Shown: positions 13,504 to 21,810 of the stretch, one piece after another
How the letters are laid out: each line of letters opens with the position of its first letter
Numbering within the stretch: position 1 is the first letter of the stretch
DNA from: Thermoleophilia bacterium
GTDB taxonomy: Bacteria > Actinomycetota > Thermoleophilia > Miltoncostaeales > Miltoncostaeaceae
Assembly (NCBI GenBank): GCA_016780995.1
Contig: JADHKZ010000006.1
Location: forward strand, 1 to 35,212
Length of the DNA stretch: 35,212 nt
Direction: 5' to 3'
Notes under the pieces: model-generated
The model's database searches: none
Told to the model about the DNA's origin: nothing
Seen by the model: only the letters and a program-made list of their open reading frames with translations
Program-made: the position numbers and the translations under genes

Positions 13504-14931
13504 GTGAGCCCTCGTCCCGTCACGGTCATGTGGTTTCGCCGCGACCTGCGCGTGGATGACCACCCGGCCCTTGCCGCTGCCGCGTCACGCGGGGACGCGG
13601 TGGCGCTGTGGGTGGCCGACCCGGCGTTGCTGGGGTCCCCGCATCACCGTGCGCCCATGCGGCTGCGGTTCCTGCGCCAATGCCTGGAGGCCCTGGACGG
13701 CGCGCTGGCCGAGCGCGGCGTGCGCCTGGTGGTGCGCGAGGGAGATCCCGCGCGGGTGGTGCGGGAGGTGGCCGCCGAGGCCGGGGCCGACCTGGTGCAC
13801 GTGACCGATGACGTCACGCCCTATTCGCGGCGGCGCGACGAGCAGGTGGCAGGGGCCCTGGCGGGGGCCGGCGTGGCCATGCGTGCCGTGGGCGGCCCCT
13901 GGCGGGTGGAGCCGGATGCCGTGGCGGGGTCGAAGGGCGAGGGCTACCTGGTGTTCACCCCATTCTTCCGGGCCTGGGACCAGGTGCCGCTGGCCGAGCG
14001 CATCCCGCCGCCCGCGTCGCTGTCCGGACCCGACCTGCCCTCGGATGGGCTGGACGTGCTCCCGCATGGTGACCCGCCCATCCCCGCGGGGCCGGACGCC
14101 GCGCGGGCGCGGCTGGAGGAGTTCATCCGCAGCGGCGCGGTGGACCGCTATGCCGAGGGCCGCGACCTGATGGCCGAGGACGGCACATCGCATCTCTCGG
14201 CCGACCTGCGCATGGGCGTGCTGTCGCCCGCGCAGGTGGGGCGGGCCATCGGCGGATCGCACGGCAACGCGCCGTCGCGCGCGGCGTTCTGGCGCCAGCT
14301 GGCCTGGCGCGACTTCTATGCCCACCACATGGCGCGCCATCCCCACGTGGCCGCCGCCGCGCTCAAGCCATCGTTCCGCGAGATCGCCTGGGACGACGAC
14401 CCCACGCTGCTTGCCGCCTGGCGCGAGGGCCGCACCGGGTTCCCGCTGTGCGACGCCGGCATGCGCCAGATGCGGGCCACCGGGTGGATGCACAACAGGG
14501 CGCGCATGGTGGCCGCCAGCGTGCTGGTGAAGGACCTGCTCATCGACTGGCGCCGCGGCGAGTCGGAGTTCATGCGCGGCCTGGTGGATGGCGACCCCGC
14601 CAACAACAACGGTGGCTGGCAGTGGACCGCCGGCACCGGCACCGATGCCGCACCGTACTTCCGCGTGTTCAACCCCATCCTGCAGGCCAAGCGGTTCGAC
14701 CCCACGGGCGCCTACGTGCGCCGGTGGGTGCCCGAGCTGGCCCAGGTGCCCGACCGCTTCATCCACGAGCCGTGGAAGATGGATGACGAGACCCAGCGCG
14801 CCGCAGGTTGCGTGATTGGCCGTGACTACCCGGCCCCGGTGGTGGAGCACGCGCTTCGCCGCAACGAGGCCATTGCCAGGTACAAGGACGCCGATGCGCG
14901 CTTCGCCGCGCGAATGGAGGCCGCTGCATGA
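13504..14931 (+). CDS. phr: deoxyribodipyrimidine photo-lyase (class I)
   Basis: A 475-residue flavoprotein that repairs UV-induced pyrimidine dimers using light. The N-terminal antenna domain begins VTVMWFRRDLRVDDHPAL. The C-terminal FAD domain has FWRQLAWRDFYAH, FPLCDAGMRQMRATGWMHNRARMVAASVLVKDLL (the signature helix) and GDPANNNGGWQWTAGTGTDAAPYFRVFNP, the FAD-binding loop with the electron-transfer Trp region. Length is normal. The antenna pigment (MTHF or 8-HDF) cannot be set from sequence alone. The GTG start lies 7 nt after CACAAT. The stop overlaps the next ATG (ATGA): a three-gene coupled operon with an SDR and a renalase-like flavoprotein. Confidence 0.95.
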   Translation: MSPRPVTVMWFRRDLRVDDHPALAAAASRGDAVALWVADPALLGSPHHRAPMRLRFLRQCLEALDGALAERGVRLVVREGDPARVVREVAAEAGADLVHVTDDVTPYSRRRDEQVAGALAGAGVAMRAVGGPWRVEPDAVAGSKGEGYLVFTPFFRAWDQVPLAERIPPPASLSGPDLPSDGLDVLPHGDPPIPAGPDAARARLEEFIRSGAVDRYAEGRDLMAEDGTSHLSADLRMGVLSPAQVGRAIGGSHGNAPSRAAFWRQLAWRDFYAHHMARHPHVAAAALKPSFREIAWDDDPTLLAAWREGRTGFPLCDAGMRQMRATGWMHNRARMVAASVLVKDLLIDWRRGESEFMRGLVDGDPANNNGGWQWTAGTGTDAAPYFRVFNPILQAKRFDPTGAYVRRWVPELAQVPDRFIHEPWKMDDETQRAAGCVIGRDYPAPVVEHALRRNEAIARYKDADARFAARMEAAA

Positions 14932-16397
14932 GCCGTTCCGTGCTGGTCACGGGTGCCACCGGATACGTGGGTGGACGCCTGCTCCACCGACTGGAGGAGC
15001 GCGGCGACGACATCACCTGCCTGGCGCGCACCCCCGACAACCTGGAGCCGCGGTGCCTGCCCACCACGCGCATCGTGAAGGGCGACGTGAACACGGGCGA
15101 GGGGCTGGATGAGGCCATGCAGGGCGTGGACGTGGCCTACTTCCTGGTGCACTCCATGGGCGCGAAGGGCAACTACCACCGCGCCGAGCGCGAGGCCGCG
15201 CGCAACTTCGCCGAGGCCGCCGGGCGCGCGGGCATCAAGCGCATCGTGTACCTGGGGGCGCTCGGGCGCGGCCCGCACATGTCCACGCACCTGGAGAGCC
15301 GCCAGGAGGTGGGTCGCATCCTGCGCGAGGGCCCGGTGCCCACCATCGAGTTCCGCTCGTCGGTGATCATCGGCTCGGGCAGCCTGTCGTTCGAGATGGT
15401 GCGCGCCCTGGTGGACCGCCTGCCCGTGATGGTGTGGCCCAAGTGGGTGGACACCCCCACGCAGCCCATCGGCATCGAGGACGTGATCGAGTACCTGGTG
15501 GAGGCGTCCGAGGTGCCGCTGGAGCGCAGCGAGGTCGTGGAGATCGGCGGCACCGACCGGGTGTCGTATGGCCAGTTGCTCATCGAGTACGGCAAGGCAC
15601 GGGGCCTGCGCCGATTCTTCATTCGCGTGCCGGTGCTCACGCCGCGGCTGTCCAGCCTGTGGCTGGGCCTGGTGACGCCGGTGTACGCCCGGGTGGGGCG
15701 TGAACTGGTGGACGGCCTGAAGGCCGAGACCGTGGTGACCAACGACCTGGCGCAGCGCATGTTCGCGGTGCGCCCGCGCGGCATGCGCGAGCAGATCGAC
15801 CGCGCGCTGGCCAACGAGGACCGTGAGTTCGCCGAGACCAAGTGGTCGGACGCCGTGTCCTCGCGCGGCCAGGAGCGCATGCGCTGGGGCGGCGCCCGCA
15901 AGGGCACGCGCCTGGTGGATTCGCGCTCGGCGTTCGTGCCCGTGCCGCCCGAGGTGGCCTTCGCGCCCATCCAGCGCATCGGCGGTGACGCCGGCTGGTA
16001 CCACGCCGACTGGATGTGGGACGTGCGCGGCGCGCTGGACCTGCCGTTCGGCGGCGCCGGTGCCCGCCGCGGCCGCCGCGACCCGGAGCACCTGGTGGTG
16101 GGTGACACCGTGGACTTCTGGCGGGTGGAGGAGATCGATTCGGGCTACCTGCTGCGCATGAAGGCCGAGATGGCGCTGCCGGGGCGGGCATGGCTGCAGT
16201 ACGAGGTGCGCGAGGTTCCGTCGGGCTCGATGATCCACCAGACGGCGCTGTTCGACCCGGTGGGCGTGTTCGGGCGGGCGTACTGGTACGCCATGTGGCC
16301 GTTCCACCAGTACGTGTTCGGCGGCACGCTGCGCAGCATCTGCAGGCTTGCCCGGGCCGAGGCGGCCCAGCGCGGGGAACTGGCCGTCACCCGATGA
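14928..16397 (+). CDS. SDR epimerase-like protein with C-terminal DUF2867
   Basis: A 489-residue fusion. Residues about 1-300 form an extended/atypical SDR Rossmann domain: VLVTGATGYVGGRLLHRL (GxxGxxG), LARTP, DVAYFLVHSMG and RIVYLGALG. The usual YxxxK is not obvious, as in NmrA-like proteins. Residues about 330-480 match DUF2867: GDTVDFWRVEEIDSGYLLRMKAEMALPGRAWLQYEV, then FDPVGVFGRAYWYAMWPFHQYVFGG. It overlaps phr and the next gene by 4 nt on each side, so all three are translated together. This fusion is widespread; its substrate is unknown, and association with photolyase suggests a light or oxidative stress role (inference). Confidence 0.9.
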   Translation: MSRSVLVTGATGYVGGRLLHRLEERGDDITCLARTPDNLEPRCLPTTRIVKGDVNTGEGLDEAMQGVDVAYFLVHSMGAKGNYHRAEREAARNFAEAAGRAGIKRIVYLGALGRGPHMSTHLESRQEVGRILREGPVPTIEFRSSVIIGSGSLSFEMVRALVDRLPVMVWPKWVDTPTQPIGIEDVIEYLVEASEVPLERSEVVEIGGTDRVSYGQLLIEYGKARGLRRFFIRVPVLTPRLSSLWLGLVTPVYARVGRELVDGLKAETVVTNDLAQRMFAVRPRGMREQIDRALANEDREFAETKWSDAVSSRGQERMRWGGARKGTRLVDSRSAFVPVPPEVAFAPIQRIGGDAGWYHADWMWDVRGALDLPFGGAGARRGRRDPEHLVVGDTVDFWRVEEIDSGYLLRMKAEMALPGRAWLQYEVREVPSGSMIHQTALFDPVGVFGRAYWYAMWPFHQYVFGGTLRSICRLARAEAAQRGELAVTR

Positions 16398-17371
16398 GGA
16401 TCGCCGTCATCGGCGCGGGCATCGCCGGCCTGGTGGCCGCCCGCGACCTGGTGGATGCCGGCCACGAGGTGGTGGTGCTGGAGAAGAGCCGGGGCCTTGG
16501 CGGCCGCATGGCGGCGCGTCGCGCCGAGGGCGACGCCGTGGTGGACCATGGGCTCCCGGTGCTGGACGTGCCGCCGGGCGGGGTGCTGGCGGGCTACGTG
16601 GTGGACCTGGCGGCTGACGACGTGCTGGAGGTGGAGGCCCCGGGCGATCCGGTGCCCGGCCGGGCCATGCCCGACGCCCCCCGCCTGGCGTGGCCCCAGG
16701 GGATGACCCGCCTGCCCAAGGCGATGGCCGAGGGCCTGCAGGTGGTCACCGACGTCCGCGTGGCCGTCGTCCGCGGCGATGGCGACATGCTGGAGCTGGG
16801 GCAGGATCAGGGCAACACGCTGGGGGCCTTCGACTGGGTGGTGGTGACCGCGCCGGGTGCCCAGGCCGCCGACTTGCTCGACACCAGCCCGCGCGGCGCG
16901 GTGCGGGCATCGGACATGCGCGCCGTGGGCTACGACACCGCGGTGATGGTGCTGGCGGGCGTGGCCATGGACATGCCCGAGTGGTTCGCCCACCGCCCGC
17001 TGACCGGCCCCATCCAGTACATCACCAACGAGTGCGCCAAGGGGCGTCCGCCCGAGGGCGGCGTGGTGCCGGTGGTGGCGCGCCTGGACCCCGACGTGAG
17101 CGAGCGACTCATGGAGGAGTCGGACCGCGCCGTGCTGGGCGAGGCGCTGCCCGCGCTGGCCAAGGTGCTGGGCAAGGCCGCCGCGCGCCCGGCCTGGGCG
17201 CAGGTGAAGCGCTGGCGCTACTCCACCACGCGCGACCGTCTGGACCAGGAGGCCATGAACCCCGAGTGGACCCGGGTGCTGGTGGCCGGCGACGCCGTGG
17301 CCGCCGGCCCCTTCATGGAGGACGTGGCGGCCACCGGTCGGTGGGCCGCCCGCCGCATCATCGGCGCCTAG
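16394..17371 (+). CDS. renalase-like FAD-dependent oxidoreductase
   Basis: A 325-residue flavoprotein. The dinucleotide-binding motif is RIAVIGAGIAGLVAARDL, followed by VVVLEKSRGLGGRMAARR, the characteristic renalase/amine-oxidase GGRMA(T/A)RR block. The C-terminal FAD motif is RVLVAGDAVAAGPFMEDVAATGRWAARR. A middle WVVVTAPGAQAADLL closes the FAD fold. The segment after the GG motif (DHGLPVLDVPPGG) replaces the usual DxGAQYFT of bacterial renalases and is shorter. It probably oxidises an aberrant reduced nicotinamide or similar small molecule; this is a family inference. ATG overlaps the SDR stop; the TAG stop shares CTAG with the convergent J-like gene. Confidence 0.85.
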   Translation: MRIAVIGAGIAGLVAARDLVDAGHEVVVLEKSRGLGGRMAARRAEGDAVVDHGLPVLDVPPGGVLAGYVVDLAADDVLEVEAPGDPVPGRAMPDAPRLAWPQGMTRLPKAMAEGLQVVTDVRVAVVRGDGDMLELGQDQGNTLGAFDWVVVTAPGAQAADLLDTSPRGAVRASDMRAVGYDTAVMVLAGVAMDMPEWFAHRPLTGPIQYITNECAKGRPPEGGVVPVVARLDPDVSERLMEESDRAVLGEALPALAKVLGKAAARPAWAQVKRWRYSTTRDRLDQEAMNPEWTRVLVAGDAVAAGPFMEDVAATGRWAARRIIGA

Positions 17372-17997
17372 GCCTGCTCCCCGGCGTCGGCCGGGATGAC
17401 GGCCTCCGTTACTTCGATGGTGTCGGTCACCTCCACCGCGCCGTCGTCCGTGGTGACGGCCACGACGGTCTCGGTGACGTCGGTGAACACCGTGCCGGCG
17501 TCGGTCTGGGCCACTTCCACCACCTCGGTGACCTCCACGTCGACCTCCACCACCGCGGGGCCGGCGCCGGCGGGCGCCTCGACATCCTTCTTCTTGCGAG
17601 GCGAGGCGGCCTTCTTCGTGGGCTCCTCCGTCACCAGCACGGCGCGCCCTGCCTCGCGCTTGGCCAGCTCGTCACGGGCCTGGCGCAACTTGCGCACGCG
17701 CTGGCGCGACTCGACGGCCCGGGCCTCGGCGGCAGCCTTGCGGTCGAGCGCGGCGTCGTACTCGGCGCGGATCTCGGGCTCGTCCACCAGCGCGCGCTCG
17801 GCCCATGCCAGCCAGTGCATCTCGGCCTCGCGGTCGGCGTGGCGCATGGGGGTCTCCTCTACCCACTCGGTGCGCCGCGCGATGGCGGCCAGGATCTCCT
17901 GGTCGCCCGCGTCGCGCGGCACGCCCAGCATCTCGTATAGGTCGCGCTCCATGAGCGCCCTCACGAGGGCTGCGCGCTTGGGGTCTGTCGTGGCCAT
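17368..17997 (-). CDS. J-domain-like protein lacking the HPD motif
   Basis: A 209-residue protein. The N-terminal 70 residues read as a J-domain: DLYEMLGVPRDAGDQEILAAI (helices I and II) and LAWAERALVDEPEIRAEYDAAL (helices III and IV, cf. LxDxxxRxxYD). The HPD tripeptide that stimulates Hsp70 should follow helix II, but the aligned position is EET. After a charged coiled-coil-like stretch (AEARAVESRQRVRKLRQARDEL) and a basic KKAASPRKKK patch, the last 80 residues are a Val/Thr/Glu/Asp-rich low-complexity tail. It probably acts as a protein-binding adaptor rather than a DnaK activator (inference). The ATG at 17997 has GGAG upstream, 8 nt after the stop of the secreted FN3-like gene. Confidence 0.75.
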   Translation of the reverse strand: MATTDPKRAALVRALMERDLYEMLGVPRDAGDQEILAAIARRTEWVEETPMRHADREAEMHWLAWAERALVDEPEIRAEYDAALDRKAAAEARAVESRQRVRKLRQARDELAKREAGRAVLVTEEPTKKAASPRKKKDVEAPAGAGPAVVEVDVEVTEVVEVAQTDAGTVFTDVTETVVAVTTDDGAVEVTDTIEVTEAVIPADAGEQA

Positions 17998-18005
17998 GAT
18001 CGCTC

Positions 18006-18431
18006 CTACGCCTTGGTGCGGAACGTGACGGTACCGGCTGGGCGGTTCTTCACGGTGAACTTCCTCTTGCAGGGCTTGGCACGCGTGCCCTTGCACAGCA
18101 CGTACGCCTGTACCCGCGCACGGACCACGTAGCGGGTGCCGGGCCTCAGCTTGGTCATGCGCACCGACACCCTGCGCGGCATGCGGCTGGTGCTCCAGCG
18201 GCTTGCCACCACCCGCCGACCCACCGTGAACGCCAGGCGTGACCTCTGCCCCGTGGGGTTCTGGACGAATCCGTTGAGCACGGCACTGGTGCGCGTGATC
18301 TTGGTGGGCTTGGCCACCTTGCCCTCGGCGCGAACGTTGTAGCTGTTCTGCGCGAGCGCGGGAGAGGCGATTGCGGCCCCCGCCAGGCAGGCGACGATCG
18401 CAGCGCGTGCGGTGGTGGCGGTTCGTCTCAC
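18006..18431 (-). CDS. secreted fibronectin type III-like protein
   Basis: A 141-residue exported protein. The signal peptide is residues 1-27 (RRTATTARAAIVACLAGAAIASPALA, with AxA cleavage). The mature part is one FN3-like domain: AKPTKITRTSAVLNGFVQNP (cf. the actinobacterial VTATSATLNGxVNP strand) and MTKLRPGTRYVVRARVQAYV. A Cys pair (YVLCKGTRAKPCKRKF) could form a disulfide. It is strongly basic, pI-high. No enzymatic motif; an extracellular or surface role is inferred. The start is GTG with GGAGGG about 9 nt upstream and TAGCAT as a possible -10 (18465-18470, complement). It heads the unit with the J-like gene. Confidence 0.8.
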   Translation of the reverse strand: MRRTATTARAAIVACLAGAAIASPALAQNSYNVRAEGKVAKPTKITRTSAVLNGFVQNPTGQRSRLAFTVGRRVVASRWSTSRMPRRVSVRMTKLRPGTRYVVRARVQAYVLCKGTRAKPCKRKFTVKNRPAGTVTFRTKA

Positions 18432-18525
18432 GTTTGGGTGCCCTCCGGTCGATTCCGGGGCGGGATGCTAGGTGAGGGCCCGGGTCCCGCGTCCGATGGC
18501 GGTCATCGCACGGTGCGGGGGCACC

Positions 18526-19710
18526 TCAGCGCCCGCGCGCGGGCAGCATCAGCGCGATTACGGCGGTTCCGGCGGCCACCAGCGCGGCCACGGCGATGGT
18601 GACGCCCTGGAACGACAGCACCAGGTGCAGCCCGCCGCCGATCAGCGGCCCCAGGGTGTACCCCGCCGAGTACACCACCACCATCGCCGCCGCGCTCAGG
18701 CCGTAGGAGCCAGCGTGTCCCATGTCGTCGACGGCCTCGGTGAACAGCGGACCCGCAGGGGCGGCCAGTATGGCGGCACCGGCCAGGCACACGGCGAAGG
18801 CCAGGGTCACCCACCAGGCCGGGCCCATGGCCACGAACGGCAGGGCCGCCGCGGTGATGACGCCGCCCACGATGAGCGGTGGCCTGCGTCCCAGGCGGTC
18901 GGACCACCAGCCGCCGAGCGGCGACCCCAGGAACAGCGTGGCGGTGCCCAGCGCCAGCACCAGGCCGATCCCGGCGGACGACAGCCCCAGGCGGTCGGCC
19001 AGGTCCAGGGGCAACAGGGGCTCCAGCATGGCCTCCACCAGCGCCAGCAGCACGAGGGCCAGGCCACCGGCGCGGGCCCCGGGCGAGCGGGCCACGCTGC
19101 GCAGGCCCGCCAGCACCGACGGCACGGTGGACGACGGCCGGGCGGTCTCGGGCACCAGCAGCACGCATGCGGCCAGCGCCAGCGGCACCACCGACAGGAT
19201 GAGGAAGGTCTCGCGCACGCCCACGGCATCGATGAGCACGCCCGACGCCAGGGGGCCCAGCAGGCCCACGCCGCCGCCGGCGGTCTCGGCCAGGCCCAGG
19301 CGGAACCCGAGTTGGTTGGATGGGTAGACGTCGCTCACCGCCGCCAGCGCGCCGGTCCACGTGAGCGCCGCGGCGCCGCCCTGCACCGCGCGCGCCACGG
19401 CCAGGGTGATGGGCTCCGTGGTGAAGGCAAAGGCCACGCCCGAGAGCGCCAGGAGCACGGCCCCTGCCGCGATCGCCGTGCGCCGGCCCGCGCGGTCGAC
19501 CCAGCGCGGCAGCAGCAGCGCCACCACGAGCTGGGCGATGGGGAATGCCGCGAACAGCAGGGCCACCTGGGTGTCGGTGAGGCCCATCTCGCGCTGGTAC
19601 ACCGGCAGCGCGGGCACGATGGCGCTGAACATGAGCGTGTCCACGGCGATGGCCGCCGTGGCCAGCGCGAACACCCGGTTGCGGGCGGGATGGGGGGTGG
19701 CGGAGCCCAT
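18526..19710 (-). CDS. MFS transporter (drug-efflux type)
   Basis: A 394-residue major facilitator with about 12 predicted membrane helices. Helix 1 (VFALATAAIAVDTLMFSAIVPALPVY) starts as in multidrug efflux members of the DHA1 type; motif A is in loop 2-3 (LPRWVDRAGRRTAI), with a repeat of the motif in loop 8-9 (GGWWSDRLGRRPPL). TM4-5 hold VARAVQGGAAALTWTGALA and GPLASGVLIDAVG. The substrate is unknown. The ATG at 19710 is chosen because TACCTT (19718-19723, complement) lies 7 nt upstream; a longer in-frame start at 19767 has no such support. It diverges from the PAC2 gene. Confidence 0.88.
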   Translation of the reverse strand: MGSATPHPARNRVFALATAAIAVDTLMFSAIVPALPVYQREMGLTDTQVALLFAAFPIAQLVVALLLPRWVDRAGRRTAIAAGAVLLALSGVAFAFTTEPITLAVARAVQGGAAALTWTGALAAVSDVYPSNQLGFRLGLAETAGGGVGLLGPLASGVLIDAVGVRETFLILSVVPLALAACVLLVPETARPSSTVPSVLAGLRSVARSPGARAGGLALVLLALVEAMLEPLLPLDLADRLGLSSAGIGLVLALGTATLFLGSPLGGWWSDRLGRRPPLIVGGVITAAALPFVAMGPAWWVTLAFAVCLAGAAILAAPAGPLFTEAVDDMGHAGSYGLSAAAMVVVYSAGYTLGPLIGGGLHLVLSFQGVTIAVAALVAAGTAVIALMLPARGR

Positions 19711-19783
19711 GGCCGCCAAGGTACCGGCCATGGAGCATGCCGAAGGATCGGCTCTGGCGCCCGGCACCTGTCACTATGCAGGA

Positions 19784-20665
19784 ATGCCAGGAGCCCTCGA
19801 CATCACCCCGCCCACCCCGCCGCTGCGCGACCCCGTGGTGGTGGTGGCCTTCCGCGGGTGGAACGACGCTGCCAGCGCGGCGTCGTCGGCCATCGCCACC
19901 ATCGGCGACCAGCGCGGGGCCACGCGCATCGGATCGGTGGACCCCGAGGAGTTCTACGACTTCCAGGTGACCCGCCCGATCATCGACCTCACCGCCGATG
20001 AGCACACGCTCATCTGGCCCGAGGTGGAGATCCTGGCCGCCAGGTGCCCCGACGCCGACCGCGACCTCGTGTTGGTGCTGGGGGGCGAGCCCTCCATGCG
20101 CTGGCCCACCTTCTGCCGCCTGCTGCTGGACGCCGTGCAGGCGCTCGGCGCCCGGCGGTTCGTCACCCTTGGCGCGTTGCTGGCCGACGTGCCCCACACG
20201 CGCGACGTGACCCTCACGGTCATGGCCACCAAGGACGGCCTGGTGGATGGCATGGACACCCGTCCGCCCGGCTACCGCGGCCCCACGGGCATCGTGGGCG
20301 TGCTGCACCTGCTGGCCGCGGAGCGGGGCCTTGATGCCGTGTCGCTGTGGGCGCCCACCTCGCACTACGCCGCCGGCGTGGTGAACCACAAGGCCGAGCT
20401 GGCCCTGGTGGAGGGCGTGGGCCGGGTGACGGGCATCGGGTTCGACACCACCGACATCCGGGCCAACGCACGCGAGTTCGAGGAGCAGGTGGACCAGGTG
20501 GTGGCCGGCGACCCCCGGCTGCAGCAGCTGGTGGAGCAGCTGGAGCAGGCGGCCGAGGAGGAGGGCATGGACGACCAGGACCTCCCGTCCGGCGACGAGC
20601 TGGTGGCCGAGCTCGAGCGCTTCCTGCGCGAGCGGCAGGACCCGCCGCCCCCGCAGGGCATGTAG
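19784..20665 (+). CDS. PAC2-family protein
   Basis: A 293-residue member of the PAC2 (proteasome assembly chaperone 2-related) family, common in actinobacteria and archaea. It starts with VVVAFRGWNDAASAASSAIATIG, then DPEEFYDFQVTRP, and later ARRFVTLGALLADVPHTR, GYRGPTGIVGVLHLLAAE and SLWAPTSHYAAGVVNHKAEL, all hallmark blocks. The C-terminus is a Gln/Glu-rich coiled-coil-like segment. In eukaryotes relatives help assemble the proteasome; the bacterial role is uncertain, and no proteasome gene is in this window. ATG lies 6 nt after CACTAT. Its stop is directly adjacent to the convergent nth stop (TAG then CTA). Confidence 0.9.
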   Translation: MPGALDITPPTPPLRDPVVVVAFRGWNDAASAASSAIATIGDQRGATRIGSVDPEEFYDFQVTRPIIDLTADEHTLIWPEVEILAARCPDADRDLVLVLGGEPSMRWPTFCRLLLDAVQALGARRFVTLGALLADVPHTRDVTLTVMATKDGLVDGMDTRPPGYRGPTGIVGVLHLLAAERGLDAVSLWAPTSHYAAGVVNHKAELALVEGVGRVTGIGFDTTDIRANAREFEEQVDQVVAGDPRLQQLVEQLEQAAEEEGMDDQDLPSGDELVAELERFLRERQDPPPPQGM

Positions 20666-21340
20666 CTAGAACGTCCCCCGGCTCACGCAGGCGTTCCACA
20701 ACGGGCAGCCATCGCACTTCGGGCGGCGCGCGGTGCATACCTGGCGCCCGTGCATGATGAGCCTCAGGCCGGTGTCAGCCCACATGTCGCGCGGCCACAC
20801 CTTCTTGAGGTCGGCCTCCACCTGCACGGGGTCGTCCGAGTCGGTGAGCCCCAGGCGCTTCGACAGCCGCAGCACATGGGTGTCCACGGCGATGGCGGGC
20901 GTGTCGAACCAGTGCCCCAGCAGCACGCTGGCGGTCTTGCGTCCCACCCCCGGCAGGGTGACCAGGTCCTCCATCGTTGAGGGAACCTGCCCGCCGAACC
21001 GCTGCTCCACGGCGGTGGCCATGCCGATGAGCGAGCGGGCCTTGGATCGGAAGAAGCCCGTGGGCCGGATGATGGCCTCGAGCTCATCGGGATCAGCCGC
21101 CGCCAGGGCCGCGGGCGTGGGGTAGCGGTCGAACAGCGCGGGCGTGACGCTGTTCACCATCACGTCGGTGCACTGCGCCGACAGGATGGTGGCGGCCAGC
21201 AGCTCGAACTCGTTGCGGTGGTCCAGCGGCACGGGCACCACCGGCCGTTCCTCGGCCAGCACCTCTGCCACCACCCGCCCGCGCCCCCGGGGCGACCTGG
21301 GCCTGCGCTCGCGCGCGGGCGTGTCGCCCGTCAGTGCCAT
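20666..21340 (-). CDS. nth: endonuclease III (DNA glycosylase/AP lyase)
   Basis: A 224-residue base-excision repair enzyme that removes oxidised pyrimidines and cuts the abasic site. Features: FELLAATILSAQCTDVMVN, the helix-hairpin-helix LPGVGRKTASVLLG with the catalytic Lys, then AVDTHVLRLSKRLGL with the catalytic Asp, and the C-terminal [4Fe-4S] loop C-x6-C-x2-C-x5-C (VCTARRPKCDGCPLWNAC). All catalytic residues are intact. The first 20 residues are a basic, probably disordered lead. The ATG at 21340 overlaps the stop of the upstream membrane gene by 10 nt, so it is cotranslated with it and DUF2252. Confidence 0.96.
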   Translation of the reverse strand: MALTGDTPARERRPRSPRGRGRVVAEVLAEERPVVPVPLDHRNEFELLAATILSAQCTDVMVNSVTPALFDRYPTPAALAAADPDELEAIIRPTGFFRSKARSLIGMATAVEQRFGGQVPSTMEDLVTLPGVGRKTASVLLGHWFDTPAIAVDTHVLRLSKRLGLTDSDDPVQVEADLKKVWPRDMWADTGLRLIMHGRQVCTARRPKCDGCPLWNACVSRGTF

Positions 21341-21810
21341 GCCTTGAGGATGATGATGACCACGCCCACCAGCGCGCTCACCACGCCGGCCACGATGGCC
21401 TGATACCAGGGCCGCCCGCGCAGGCGGGCCGTGGCGCCGCCGCCGAACCCCAGGAATGCCACGGCCACGATGAGCGTGGTCCACACGGCGGCCTCGTCGG
21501 AGATGACGCCCAGCCCGCCCAGCAGCAGGGGGATGCCCATGGGCACCGCGGGGTCCATGACGGGCCAGCGGTGGCCGAGGGCCCGGCGCACGCGCACGCG
21601 CAGCCTGTCGGGGCTGGGGTCGCCCAGCACGTCGGAGTAGGCCTCGGCGAACAGCAGCACCACCAGAGTGCCCACCAGGGTGACGAGCAGCTGCCAGGAG
21701 GTCCAGCCCGGCTCCAGGTCGTCGGTACCGGCGATGACCGCCGCGGCCACGATGGTGGCGTAGACCGCGAGGGATGTATTGGAGGTGAACCGCCGCCGCG
21801 CGGTGGACAC
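21331..21810 (-). CDS. five-helix integral membrane protein
   Basis: A 159-residue protein with about five predicted helices (16-30, 40-64, 89-105, 108-127, 137-157) and a basic loop PDRLRVRVRRALGHRW between helices 2 and 3. Helix 2 carries acidic FAEAYSDVLG, unusual inside a membrane protein and possibly functional. No family is recognised with confidence. The start is GTG, placed immediately after the DUF2252 stop (TAGGTG), and its end overlaps nth by 10 nt: a tight three-gene unit. Confidence 0.75.
   Translation of the reverse strand: MSTARRRFTSNTSLAVYATIVAAAVIAGTDDLEPGWTSWQLLVTLVGTLVVLLFAEAYSDVLGDPSPDRLRVRVRRALGHRWPVMDPAVPMGIPLLLGGLGVISDEAAVWTTLIVAVAFLGFGGGATARLRGRPWYQAIVAGVVSALVGVVIIILKAWH

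Noticed and set aside
12963-13529. 188-codon minus-strand frame filling the gap before phr
   Set aside because: It runs antisense through the 100-aa gene and over the phr start; the part unique to the gap has no motif. The gap was also checked for a cobalamin or other riboswitch and none was recognised.
14826-16307. 493-codon minus-strand open frame
   Set aside because: Antisense shadow of the SDR-DUF2867 gene; rich in His/Gln/Arg without a motif.
18503-20389. 628-codon minus-strand open frame across the MFS and PAC2 genes
   Set aside because: It is an alternative frame of the MFS gene and antisense to PAC2; the real genes on both strands have clear family motifs.
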